Shown here: positions 55,754 through 64,000 of the stretch, in pieces
Layout of the letters: each line of letters starts with the position of its first letter
Numbering within the stretch: position 1 is the stretch's first letter
NCBI GenBank assembly: GCA_963801185.1
Contig: CAWDDW010000003.1
Coordinates: 806,001 to 870,000, forward strand
DNA: 64,000 nt
Source of the DNA: Palsa-601 sp963801185
GTDB lineage: Bacteria > Actinomycetota > Acidimicrobiia > Acidimicrobiales > Bog-793
Direction of reading: 5' to 3'
Position numbers and translations under genes: made by a program
Notes under the pieces: generated by a model
Told to the model about the DNA's origin: nothing
Seen by the model: only the letters and a program-made list of their open reading frames with translations
Database searches by the model: none

Positions 55754-57580
55754 TCAGTGGGTATGGCGAGCGAACACCCTCAGGGTGAGCAGCCAGAGAT
55801 GGAGAACCGCCTGGCCTTGGCGCAGCACGGTCTTGCGCGTGAGGACTGCTCGAAAGGGGGCGAGGGCCCTCAGGGCCGCTGTGAAGCCAGGGGCCGTGAC
55901 GTTCAAGAGGAGCAGCTCTGCCGGGCGTCTCGCTTCGAGCCTTGCTAGGTCCAACCGGCTGAGATGCGGAAAGCCTCTCGCGAGCGAATCGAAGCCGTCG
56001 TGGTACATGCCTTCGGGTTCGACGAGAGGACTCTCCGGGCCGACAGGGCCCCACATCATCAGCTGCTCGCCCTTGTAAGTGGCGTTGCCCACGAACGAGG
56101 GCAGCTCAGTCGTGACCTGATACCAGTCGATCAGCAAGGTGGCGTTGCCGCCGAGAGCGCTCGCGTAGGTGGAGGGCGGATCCCGTACCACCCCGGGTGG
56201 TCGTGCGTGCGGGGGGCTCGGGGCGACCGTGAGGACGAGGAGGGAACCTGCCACGGCGACAACGGTGGTCATCGTGGCGAGGCGGAGCCCGAGCGGGATG
56301 GCGGCGTGCGAACCGCTCCGGCTCACGAGGCGCAGGGCGACGGCGGCGGCGACGGGGAGCGCTGCGAGCCCTGCGCCGGCCGGCCACCACCCAAAGGCTG
56401 GGACGTTCGGGTCAGCCTCGTACGCGAGCGGGATCGCAAGGAGAAGGGCCGCTGGGAGGAAGCCTGCGAGGGGGCGGTGAGAGAGAGGCTTTGTGAGCTC
56501 TGCGATGGTGAGAGCAAGAGCGATCGAGATCACGCCCCACAAGGTGGCGGAGAAGTAGTGCATCTCGAGGGTCTGGACGTGGTTGAAGAACTGCAGGTAG
56601 GAAAAGACGGCGAACTGGGCCGCACAGGCGAGGCCGACGAACAGCTGGGGGGTAGGGATCGAAGAGAGCCTTTTTGAAAAGGTGACGAAGAACGCTGCGA
56701 TGAGAGAAGGCGGGACGAGCAGGTAGGCGAGGTAAGGAGCCCACCGCCAGCTAGACGAGTGCCACTGGGATGTCTGGGAGGGCTCGTTCAAGTACTCGGC
56801 TGCCTTGATGGTAGGGATGATGAAGTCGAACTGGCCGAGCACTAGGCCAGAGGCGACCATCAACAACAACGTGACCAGAAGGCCGACTCCTGTGAGAAAA
56901 GCGGCGTCACGAAGAAGGTGCCGCCGGTCCCGCCACAGGCACAGGGCCATATAGACGACAAGGGCGGTGATCGCTAACACTGCCCCCATCCCATGTGACC
57001 AGACCGCCAAGGTGAAAAGAAGGCCCGCCAGCCCGAGCCACGCCGGGCGGAAGCGCTCGCGGCCGGGCATCGCGAGGCATGCGACCGCTCCGGCGATGTA
57101 AGACACCGCCGCTGAGTCGGGGTAGTCGGTTCCCCAGGCGGTGATGACCACGGGCGAGCTGAGAAGGGCGATTATCGCCACAGCACCGGCCGGGATGCCA
57201 TAAAGGCGCCGGCAGAGCACATACGCCGGCACGATGGCCACAAGAGCCAGCAGATAGCGCATCGCGAAAAAGCCGCCGAGGGCACCAAAGGCGAGGTAGC
57301 AAAGGCGGGCGAGGACGAGGAACCCTGCCTGGGCGCCCTCTCTAAGACGGGCCGTCGGTGCGAAAGCGGCCGTGTAGCGGGTGAACATGTCACGCGGGTC
57401 GACGATGTAGATCGTGTGCATGCTCGGGTCCGGCAGCCAGACCGGCGCCATCGCCCTGATGCGCAGCACGAAAAAGGCGACGAGCGGTGACGCCACGACG
57501 GCGCCGCCCTCGGCCGCGAGCGGCCATCGGCGAGAGCCGGTTCGAGACGCGGCCAAGATCCTACGGTTGAGCAACCGCAT
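55754..57580 (-). CDS. Polytopic membrane protein, possible GT-C glycosyltransferase
   Basis: 608 residues with about 12 hydrophobic segments across residues 25-470, then a soluble domain (NATLLIDWYQVTTELPSFVG, YHDGFDSLARGFPHLSRLD). An early extracytoplasmic acidic stretch (IYIVDPRDMFTRYTAAFAP) recalls the acidic first loop of GT-C enzymes of the PMT/ArnT type. AWGTDYPDSAAVSYIAGAV is another loop typical of this fold. No sharper assignment is possible. It starts at ATG 57580; base composition is slightly less GC-rich than the neighbours. Confidence 0.55.
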   Translation of the reverse strand: MRLLNRRILAASRTGSRRWPLAAEGGAVVASPLVAFFVLRIRAMAPVWLPDPSMHTIYIVDPRDMFTRYTAAFAPTARLREGAQAGFLVLARLCYLAFGALGGFFAMRYLLALVAIVPAYVLCRRLYGIPAGAVAIIALLSSPVVITAWGTDYPDSAAVSYIAGAVACLAMPGRERFRPAWLGLAGLLFTLAVWSHGMGAVLAITALVVYMALCLWRDRRHLLRDAAFLTGVGLLVTLLLMVASGLVLGQFDFIIPTIKAAEYLNEPSQTSQWHSSSWRWAPYLAYLLVPPSLIAAFFVTFSKRLSSIPTPQLFVGLACAAQFAVFSYLQFFNHVQTLEMHYFSATLWGVISIALALTIAELTKPLSHRPLAGFLPAALLLAIPLAYEADPNVPAFGWWPAGAGLAALPVAAAVALRLVSRSGSHAAIPLGLRLATMTTVVAVAGSLLVLTVAPSPPHARPPGVVRDPPSTYASALGGNATLLIDWYQVTTELPSFVGNATYKGEQLMMWGPVGPESPLVEPEGMYHDGFDSLARGFPHLSRLDLARLEARRPAELLLLNVTAPGFTAALRALAPFRAVLTRKTVLRQGQAVLHLWLLTLRVFARHTH

Positions 57581-57845
57581 TGCCCGAGAGGCCTCGGACC
57601 GTTGCCGTTACCTCAGCCAGAGCAACCGGGAAGGCGTCGACTTGAGCTCGAGGATTGAGCTGCTGTTCGACGAGCACGGCTAACCGTTTAGCACTTCAAC
57701 CGCCGAGGATCAGGGCGCGCGAGGCGTAATTCCGGATATGTCGATCGCAACGGTTCAAATGGCCCTAGTCAAGACTCGACGCCTGTCTCAACGTGATCTG
57801 TAGGGCACGCGCCGATTGACGCGGCACCGGGGAATGGAGGGTCCA

Positions 57846-59123
57846 ATGCGGAGATCCGGATCACTCAAGGTGGCGCTTGCTGCAGCAGTTCTCCTCGTAT
57901 CGGCGGGGGTGGCGTCCGCACTGACGGCCGCAGCAAGCTCTTCACCCGCCACGTACTACGCATGCCTCAAGTCGGGAGACCTGTCCAACGTTTCCACGCA
58001 CGTCCACACGTGCAGCAAGGGGTACACGGCGATCAGTTGGAATGCCGTTGGGCCTCGGGGCATGAAGGGTACCCAGGGGCCGCGAGGTGAGACAGGGCCG
58101 CGAGGGGCGGCTGGCGTCACTGGTCCCACCGGCCCCGAGGGCCCGGCCGGTCTGGCGGGGAACCTCGCGCTCGCGACGCTGAACTGGTCGCACAGCAATT
58201 TCTCGGATCCGTCCTACGGCTACAACTCCCCCGAGGGCATCGCTTTCGACGGCTCCCATCTCTGGGTGGCTAACTTCAGCGGCAACTCGGTGACCGAGAT
58301 CAACGCGTTCGATGGCAGTTGGGTCCGGACTGTCGGCAACTCGACGAACGCTTCCTATGGGTTCAGCGGTCCGACTGCCATCGCCTTCGACGGGTCTCAT
58401 CTTTGGGTAGTGAACGGTACGGGCGACTCGGTGACCGAGATCAACGCGTCCGACGGGAGTTGGGTCCAGACCCTGTCGGACCCCTCCTACGCCTTCGACT
58501 TTCCCTACAACATCGCCTTCGACGGGGCCCACCTGTGGGTGACGAACTACAGCGACGGCATGGTGACCGAGTTCAACGCGTCCGACGGCAGTTTGGTCCG
58601 GACTCTCAGCAACTTGACGGACCCTTCCTACGAGTTCAGCAACCCCTACGGCATTGCCTTCGACGGAAGCCACGTGTGGGTGGCAAACCTGAGTGGCAAG
58701 TCAGTGACGGAACTCAACGCCTCCGACGGCAGCTGGGTCCAGACACTCTCGGACTCCTCGTACGGGTTCGACTTCCCGTACGGCATCGCCTTCGACGGGG
58801 CCCACCTGTGGGTGACGAACTACAACGGCGACTCGGTGACCGAAATCGATGCGTCCGACGGCGCCTTGGTCCAGACCGTCTCGGGTGGCTCCGACGGGTT
58901 CAACCACCCCGAAAGGGTCGCCTTCGACGGCACCCATGTGTGGGTGACGAACACCGCCGGCGACTCGGTTACCGAGCTCAACGCCTCCGACGGCAGCTGG
59001 GTCCAGACTCTCTCGGACCCGTCCTACGGATTCAACGACCCCGAAGGCATCGCCTTCGACGGCTCGCATCTCTGGGTGGTGAACTTCAATGGCGACTCGG
59101 TGACCGAACTTCCTGCCGGATAG
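57846..59123 (+). CDS. Secreted collagen-like protein with seven-bladed beta-propeller
   Basis: 425 residues from ATG 57846, five bases after GGAGG. A signal peptide (VALAAAVLLVSAGVASALTAA) is followed by a small Cys-pair domain (YYACLKSGDL to HTCSKGYTAISWNAV) often seen before bacterial collagens, then 12 Gly-X-Y triplets (residues 69-105). Seven NHL/YVTN-like repeats follow, each with IAFDGxHLWVxN and SVTExNAxDGSWVQT. Seven is the standard propeller number; the last repeat is a half blade, consistent with ring closure using the N-terminal strand. It is a surface or matrix protein; the ligand is unknown. The 265-base gap upstream is AT-richer and presumably holds the promoter. Confidence 0.85.
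   Translation: MRRSGSLKVALAAAVLLVSAGVASALTAAASSSPATYYACLKSGDLSNVSTHVHTCSKGYTAISWNAVGPRGMKGTQGPRGETGPRGAAGVTGPTGPEGPAGLAGNLALATLNWSHSNFSDPSYGYNSPEGIAFDGSHLWVANFSGNSVTEINAFDGSWVRTVGNSTNASYGFSGPTAIAFDGSHLWVVNGTGDSVTEINASDGSWVQTLSDPSYAFDFPYNIAFDGAHLWVTNYSDGMVTEFNASDGSLVRTLSNLTDPSYEFSNPYGIAFDGSHVWVANLSGKSVTELNASDGSWVQTLSDSSYGFDFPYGIAFDGAHLWVTNYNGDSVTEIDASDGALVQTVSGGSDGFNHPERVAFDGTHVWVTNTAGDSVTELNASDGSWVQTLSDPSYGFNDPEGIAFDGSHLWVVNFNGDSVTELPAG
58220..59120 (+). repeat. Seven ~129-141-bp repeats encoding propeller blades
   Basis: Seven consecutive blade-coding units, highly similar at DNA level, for example GCCTTCGACGGGGCCCACCT in two of them (58513 and 58791 regions). This indicates recent internal duplication and a site prone to copy-number change or mis-assembly. 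Confidence 0.85.
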
Positions 59124-59191
59124 CCCGGTCCCGCCAGTCCCGAGTTCAGGGATCACGCCCCGTAAGGCCCTGAGCTGAGAGGAAATTTTGG

Positions 59192-59263
59192 CGCCCTCGG
59201 CAGGACTCGAACCTGCGCACCCGGCTCCGGAGGCCGGTGCTCTATCCGCTGAGCTACGAGGGC
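59192..59263 (-). tRNA. tRNA-Arg (anticodon CCG)
   Basis: On the reverse strand: acceptor GCCCTCG paired with CGAGGGC, D-arm GCTC-AGCGGATA-GAGC, anticodon stem CCGGC/GCCGG with loop CTCCGGA (anticodon CCG), and T-arm GCAGG-TTCGAGT-CCTGC. All four arms pair fully. It reads CGG, a common Arg codon in this genome. CCA is not fully encoded. argS lies divergently 99 bases away. Confidence 0.95.
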
Positions 59264-59362
59264 TTGACAGAGGGGCATCACGAGCCCCGCTCTGACCGGC
59301 AGCTGCGCTAGCAGCCCTGCTCGGTTGCATGCTAGCCGCCGTTCGGCCATCCTCATCTTGGC

Positions 59363-60973
59363 ATGGGCACCGACGCGCACCTGGCAAAAGCGATAGCGAA
59401 CGCCCTCAGCGGCCTCGGCGTCGCCTTCGATCCAGCCGAGATCCGACTCGAGCGCCCCCAGCGGCTCGAGCACGGCGACTGGTCGACCAACGTCGCCCTC
59501 GTCCTCGCCAAGAAGAACGATCGCCGTCCACGTGACCTGGCCGAACAGCTCGCGAAGGCGCTCGAATCGAACCCGCCGGAGTACCTCGAGGGTGTCGAGA
59601 TCGCCGGGCCTGGCTTCGTGAACTTCAAGCTCGGCACGGGTTGGCTGCACGACACGTTGCGTGAAGTCGTGGCCGCCGGGGAGACCAGCTACGCAACCCC
59701 CGACCTGGGGCACGGCGAGCGCGTGCAGATCGAATTCGTCTCCGCCAACCCGACCGGCCCGCTCCACGTCGGCAACGGTTGGTTCGGCACCTACGGCGAC
59801 GCCCTCGGGCGCGTGATGAGCCGGACAGGTTGGAAGGTCGAACGCGAGTACTACGTGAACGACACCGGTGGCCAGGTGCGCCGGCTCGGCGAGAGCCTGC
59901 TCGCACGCCGCCGCCGGGAGGCGGTCGGTGACGAGGGCTACCAGGGGGAGTACGTCACCGAGCTCGCCGAGCAGTACGACGGACCCGAGGATGTCGACGC
60001 GGCCGGGCGTTTTGCGACCGAGCGCATCCTCGACAACATAAAGTCCACCCTGGAGCGCCTGAACATCCGGTTCGACGAGTGGTACTCCCAGGCGTCCATC
60101 GAGGAGAGCGGCCAGGTCGGCGACACGATCGAGCTTCTCCGCGACAAGGGCCACGTCTTCGATGAGGCCGGGGCTGTATGGCTCAGGTCGACCGAGTTCG
60201 GCGACACCCGCGACCGCGTCCTTCTCAAGTCCGACGGCGATGCGACGTATCTGGCGGGGGACTTGGCGTACCACCGGGACAAGTTTCTCGTCCGGGGCTT
60301 CGACAGGGTCATCGACGTGCTCGGGGCAGACCACCATGGCCAGGTCGCCTCGCTCAAGGCCGGCGTACAGGCTCTAGGGGTCGACCCGGATCGCCTCGAG
60401 GTGCGCCTCGGTCAACTCGTCTCTCTCGTGGGAGGCCGCATGTCGAAACGTGCGGGCAACTTCGTCCCACTCGACTTCCTCATCACCGAGCTCGGCCCAG
60501 ATGCGACGAGACTGCTCTCCCTCCTGTCCTCGATCGACCAGGCGACCACGCTCGACATCGATGCGGTGAAGCGCCAGTCGATGGAGAATCCCGTCTACTA
60601 CGTCCAGTACGCCCACGCGAGGATCGCTTCGATCGGGCGGGTGGCGGCAGAGCGGGAGATCGCGCGCCAGCCAATCGACAAGGCCGATCTCGGTCTTCTC
60701 GTTCACCCCCGTGAGCTCGAGGTGCTTCGCGTACTCGTCGACCTCCCGCGCGTCGTGAGCGAGGCCGCCAACGAGCGGGCACCGTACAAGGTGACGAACT
60801 GGGTCCGTACCCTGGCCGCCGCCTTCCACGGCTTCTATCACGACTGCTACGTCATGGGAGAGGGCGTCCCGCCCGAGTTGACCCAGGCGCGCCTGTGGTT
60901 GGTGGAAGCCACCCGGATCGGGCTCTCCATCGGCCTCGGGCTGCTCGGTGTGAACGCTCCGGACGAGATGTGA
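59363..60973 (+). CDS. argS: Arginyl-tRNA synthetase
   Basis: Class I synthetase, 536 residues. The N-terminal Add-1 domain is followed by the HIGH-like motif FVSANPTGPLHVGNGWFGTY, YYVNDTGGQVRRLG, LGADHHGQVASLKAGVQALG, the KMSKS-like GGRMSKRAGNFV and the C-terminal DALR anticodon-binding domain (VYYVQYAHARIASI). The ATG 59363 is the natural start. Its stop overlaps lysA by 4 bases, giving an argS-lysA-hom-thrC run as in other actinobacteria. Confidence 0.96.
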   Translation: MGTDAHLAKAIANALSGLGVAFDPAEIRLERPQRLEHGDWSTNVALVLAKKNDRRPRDLAEQLAKALESNPPEYLEGVEIAGPGFVNFKLGTGWLHDTLREVVAAGETSYATPDLGHGERVQIEFVSANPTGPLHVGNGWFGTYGDALGRVMSRTGWKVEREYYVNDTGGQVRRLGESLLARRRREAVGDEGYQGEYVTELAEQYDGPEDVDAAGRFATERILDNIKSTLERLNIRFDEWYSQASIEESGQVGDTIELLRDKGHVFDEAGAVWLRSTEFGDTRDRVLLKSDGDATYLAGDLAYHRDKFLVRGFDRVIDVLGADHHGQVASLKAGVQALGVDPDRLEVRLGQLVSLVGGRMSKRAGNFVPLDFLITELGPDATRLLSLLSSIDQATTLDIDAVKRQSMENPVYYVQYAHARIASIGRVAAEREIARQPIDKADLGLLVHPRELEVLRVLVDLPRVVSEAANERAPYKVTNWVRTLAAAFHGFYHDCYVMGEGVPPELTQARLWLVEATRIGLSIGLGLLGVNAPDEM

Positions 60974-62268
60974 CGCCGTCGGAGGCGCCGATCGCCCGTC
61001 ACTTGCTGCCACTGACGGCGGCAAGGGCACCGTCCGGCGCACTGTCGGTCGGGAGCTTGGACCTCGTGGAGCTGGCCGAGGAGTACGGCACACCCCTGTT
61101 CGTGTACGACGAGCAACACCTCCGCGCCCGCTGCCAGGAAGCGGTCGCCGCATTCGGGCCTGGCGTCGCGTACGGCACCAAGGCCTTCTTGTGCAAGGCG
61201 ATGGCGGCCCTCGCCGCCGAAGAGGGCATGTCGCTCGACGTCGCCACCGGTGGGGAGCTAGCGGTCGTTCTCGCTGCAGGAGTGCCACCGGACCGGCTCG
61301 TCATGCACGGGAACAACAAGTCTGGTGCCGAGCTGCTTGCCGCACTCGAAGCCGGCGTCGGGCGGATAGTAGTCGACTCCTTCGACGAGATCGAGCGGCT
61401 CGGCCGGCTCCTCGAGGTCCACCGCCCGGCCCGAGGTGCTCGCGTGAAACTCCTCGTCCGGGTGACCCCAGGGGTCGAGGCGCACACGCACGAGTACGTG
61501 ATGACCGGGCAGGAGGACTCGAAGTTCGGGTTCAGCCTCTCGTCGGGTGCCGCCGACGCGGCCGTTGCGGGCCTCGAGGAGCTCGAGCACGCCGAGTTGG
61601 TCGGCGCGCACGCGCACGTCGGCAGCCAGATCTTCCGGACCGACGTGTTTGCTCGCGAGGTCGCGATCGTCGCTCCTTTCGTGCGGCAGCACGGCCTGGT
61701 CGAGTGCTGCATCGGCGGCGGGCTCGGCGTGCCTTACCTCAACGACGAGTACGGCCCCTCGCTCGCAGAGTGGGCGACGGTCGTACGGTCGGCGTGCGCC
61801 GCCGCCCGAGTCCCGCCGGATGTGACCGTGACCGCCGAGCCTGGCCGGGCCGTCGTCGCGACCGCCGGGCTCACGCTGTACCGGGTCGGCACGATCAAGC
61901 GACTTCCGGGGTTGCGTACCTACATATCGGTCGACGGGGGCATGAGCGACAACCCGCGACCGGTTCTCTACGGCAGTGGGTACGAGGCGTTCCTGGCACG
62001 CGCGCCCGACGTCGCCCGCCCGCTCGCCGCACGCGTCGTCGGGAAGCACTGTGAGTCGGGCGACGTCGTCGTCGACGACGCGCGGCTGCCAGAAGACGTG
62101 GAAGTGGGGGACATTCTCGCCACGCCGGTCACGGGCGCCTACGGGTTCGCCATGGCCTCGAACTACAATCGGGTCGGGCGGCCGCCGGTGATCTTCGTCG
62201 CCGGGGGGGAGTCCCGAGTCGTCGTCCGGCGCGAGACGATCGAGGACTTGCTCCGCCTCGAACCGTAG
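60970..62268 (+). CDS. lysA: Diaminopimelate decarboxylase
   Basis: PLP fold-type III enzyme making lysine. The PLP lysine is in AYGTKAFLCKAMAALAAEEG; HVGSQIF, CIGGGLGVPYLNDEY, EPGRAVVATAG and GKHCESGDVV (active-site Cys) are all present. At 432 residues it is full length. It starts at GTG 60970, overlapping argS, with hom 62 bases downstream. Confidence 0.95.
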   Translation: MTPSEAPIARHLLPLTAARAPSGALSVGSLDLVELAEEYGTPLFVYDEQHLRARCQEAVAAFGPGVAYGTKAFLCKAMAALAAEEGMSLDVATGGELAVVLAAGVPPDRLVMHGNNKSGAELLAALEAGVGRIVVDSFDEIERLGRLLEVHRPARGARVKLLVRVTPGVEAHTHEYVMTGQEDSKFGFSLSSGAADAAVAGLEELEHAELVGAHAHVGSQIFRTDVFAREVAIVAPFVRQHGLVECCIGGGLGVPYLNDEYGPSLAEWATVVRSACAAARVPPDVTVTAEPGRAVVATAGLTLYRVGTIKRLPGLRTYISVDGGMSDNPRPVLYGSGYEAFLARAPDVARPLAARVVGKHCESGDVVVDDARLPEDVEVGDILATPVTGAYGFAMASNYNRVGRPPVIFVAGGESRVVVRRETIEDLLRLEP

Positions 62269-62330
62269 CTGGAGCGAGCCGCAGGCGCACCTCGTCGGGA
62301 TGTCGGCTTCGTTCTTGTACCGTGTGGCCG

Positions 62331-63678
62331 GTGAGCGCGCCTTCACCCACGCCGCCGCCGTTGCGGCTCGGGTTGCTCGGGTGTGGGAACGTCGGGGCTG
62401 CGTTTCTCGCGATGGTCGACGGCGACGCCGATGCGATCGCTTCGCGCACGGGCATACGTCTCGAGGTCGTGGCTTTGGCCGTGCGTCACCCCGAGCGGGC
62501 CCGGCCTGCAGACATCGCTCCCGGTCGCTTTGCCGCCCGGCTCGCGACCGATGCGATGGCCGTGGTCGAGGATCCCAACGTCGAGATCGTGGTCGAGCTG
62601 ATCGGCGGGATCGAACCTGCGCGGGCCTTGGTGCTGGCGGCACTGGCGGCACGCAAGCCCGTCGTGACCGGGAACAAGGAGCTCGTCGCAGCGTGCGGCG
62701 CCGAGCTCTTGGCCGCAGCGGAGGCAGCGGGCGTGGACCTTCTCTTCGAGGCGTCGGTCGCGGGCGCCATCCCACTCGTGCGGCTCTTGAAAGAGTCGCT
62801 TGCAGGCGAGCGGATCGTGCGGTTGACCGGAATCGTGAACGGCACGACGAACTACATGCTGACCCGGATGAGCGAGGAGGGCCTCGGCTACGCCGAGGCG
62901 CTGGCTGAGGCCCAGTCGCTCGGGCTCGCCGAGGCCGATCCGACAGCTGATGTCGAGGGTTACGACGCCGCGGCCAAAGCGGCGATCCTCGCCGGTATCG
63001 CGTTCGACGCCGACGTCGTTGCGGACGACGTGCATCGGGAGGGCATCACCGCAATCGGCGCGAGCGACATCGAGTTCGCGCACCGACTGGGATACGAGGT
63101 GAAGCTCCTGGCCGTTGCCGAGCGTCCCGACGAGCCGGCCGACAGAGCGCCTGTGTCGGTCCGGGTCCATCCGGCGATGGTCCCGCGCGAGCACCCGCTC
63201 GCGAGCGTCCGGGGCTCGTTCAACGCTGTGTTCGTCGAGGGTGACGCTGCCGGCGAGCTGATGGTCTACGGCCGAGGAGCAGGCGGGCGCCCGACCGCGA
63301 GCGCCGTGCTCGGAGATGTCATCGAGGCCGCACACCACGTGAGGGAAAACACCCGCGCGCGATCTGCGATGCGGCGTACCCCGGTTCTCCGCCCGATCAC
63401 AGAGTTGCGCGGCGCAGTACTACCTGTCCATCGACGTGACCGACAGGCCCGGCGTCCTGGCGGCGGTGGCGTCGGTCTTCGGGCAACACCACGTGTCGAT
63501 CCGCTCCATGGAACAGGTGGGTCTCGGGGGAGGCGGGGAGGCTCGTCTCGTCTTCATCACTCATACGGCGCTCGAGGCTGACTTGCAGGCGACCATGGCC
63601 GGATTGGCGAAGCTCGAACCGGTCGAGCGGATCGGCTGCATACTTCGTGTCATCGGACCGGAGCCGTCGGGCGCGTGA
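62331..63678 (+). CDS. hom: Homoserine dehydrogenase, frameshifted before ACT domain
   Basis: The NAD(P)-binding start is LGLLGCGNVGAAFL; catalytic-domain segments are KPVVTGNKELVA, GIVNGTTNYMLTRM, GLAEADPTADVEGYDAAAK and GYEVKLLAVAERP. Near 63410 one extra base shifts the frame; the C-terminal ACT domain continues as YYLSIDVTDRPGVLAAVASV and HHVSIRSMEQ, so threonine feedback inhibition is expected. The start is GTG 62331 (GTG 62322 possible). Its stop overlaps thrC by 4 bases. Confidence 0.93.
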
Positions 63679-64000
63679 GCGACGACTCGCCCCCGATGCC
63701 AGCGAGCGCGGACCGCCCGCTCAAGGCGTGGCGCGGGATCATCGAGGAATACCGGGAGTTCCTGCCCGTAACCGACGCCACACCCATCGTCACGTTGCAA
63801 GAGGGAGCAACGCCGTTGCTGCCGGCGCCGCGCCTTTCCGAGCGGGTGGGGGCGGAAGTCTTCTTGAAACTCGAGGGACTGAACCCGACCGGGTCGTTCA
63901 AGGACCGCGGCATGACGGTGGCGATCTCGAAGGCCGCCGAGGAAGGGGCACAAGCGGTCGTCTGTGCTTCTACGGGCAATACGTCGGCCTCGGCGGCGGC
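63675..64000 (+). CDS. thrC: Threonine synthase (canonical), 3' end outside window
   Basis: Visible residues 1-108 read LKAWRGIIEEYREFLPVTDA, ATPIVTLQEGATPLLPAP, the PLP lysine segment LNPTGSFKDRGMTVAISKAA and VCASTGNTSASAA. There is no zinc ribbon, in contrast to the paralogue at 38649. It starts at GTG 63675, overlapping hom, which is the standard hom-thrC arrangement. It is truncated by the window, not by mutation. Confidence 0.93.
   Translation, partial: MSDDSPPMPASADRPLKAWRGIIEEYREFLPVTDATPIVTLQEGATPLLPAPRLSERVGAEVFLKLEGLNPTGSFKDRGMTVAISKAAEEGAQAVVCASTGNTSASAA

Noticed and set aside
57682..57755. AACCGTT / AACGGTT inverted pair upstream of the propeller gene
   Set aside because: Seven-base arms 60 bases apart are expected by chance in this length of sequence.

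Overview
The window reads as chromosomal DNA from a high-GC actinobacterium (Actinomycetota). Evidence: a thiol-switch ECF sigma/anti-sigma pair of the SigH/RshA (SigR/RsrA) type, CarD, ClpC, DUF3263, HemQ, glucosyl-3-phosphoglycerate synthase, frequent GTG and TTG starts, and a gene order close to that around Rv3626c to Rv3579c of Mycobacterium tuberculosis (recalled, not searched). A deep-branching class such as Acidimicrobiia is plausible but not proven. Coding density is very high; no gap without a gene exceeds 300 bases. There are no insertion sequences, prophage genes or CRISPR arrays.

Layout. 1-3.5 kb: DUF58 and transglutaminase (TgpA-like) pair. 3.5-16.8 kb: sigma factor/anti-sigma, zincin-like metallopeptidase, tilS, hpt, then folate (folE, folP, phosphatase-like gene, folB, folK), pantothenate/NAD/CoA (DUF2520 gene, panC, nadB, nadC, coaX) and lysS, mostly with 4-base start/stop overlaps. 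16.8-26 kb: prenyl synthase (reverse), then clpC, radA, carD, ispD, ispF and an rlmB-like methyltransferase with a very long repetitive N-terminus. 26-35.2 kb: gltA-pdxH, a diguanylate cyclase, hydrolase/GNAT/NUDIX genes, an acyl-CoA ligase, hemQ-larE. 35.2-40.1 kb: groEL with two CIRCE operators, an MFS transporter behind a perfect 17-bp inverted repeat, and a threonine-synthase-like gene plus cysO-like gene behind a SAM-I riboswitch. 40.1-44.3 kb: gpgS-otsA and otsB, LytR_C and DUF3263 genes. 44.4-52.8 kb: ccdA, amidase, marR-acnA, a second diguanylate cyclase, nickel/cobalt permease. 52.9-57.6 kb: Fur-family (Nur-like) regulator, P450, FAD oxidase, polytopic membrane protein. 57.8-64 kb: secreted collagen-like seven-bladed propeller protein, tRNA-Arg(CCG), argS, lysA, hom, thrC (cut by the window end).

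Most noteworthy: a SAM-I riboswitch placed to control translation of a second ThrC-type enzyme and a CysO/MoaD sulfur carrier. This suggests a protein-thiocarboxylate route for sulfur incorporation tied to methionine/SAM status, while a canonical hom-thrC pair exists at the window end. Also notable are a Nur-box-like operator between a nickel permease and a Fur homologue, a catalytically dead phosphatase-like protein in the folate operon, and RGG and Arg/Asp repeats on RlmB.

Caution: about 18 conserved genes or gene segments are split by single-base indels (about 15 extra bases, 3 missing). The pattern, often in short runs of one base and in essential genes, fits uncorrected sequencing error better than biology. 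Coordinates of those genes are given end to end across the break.
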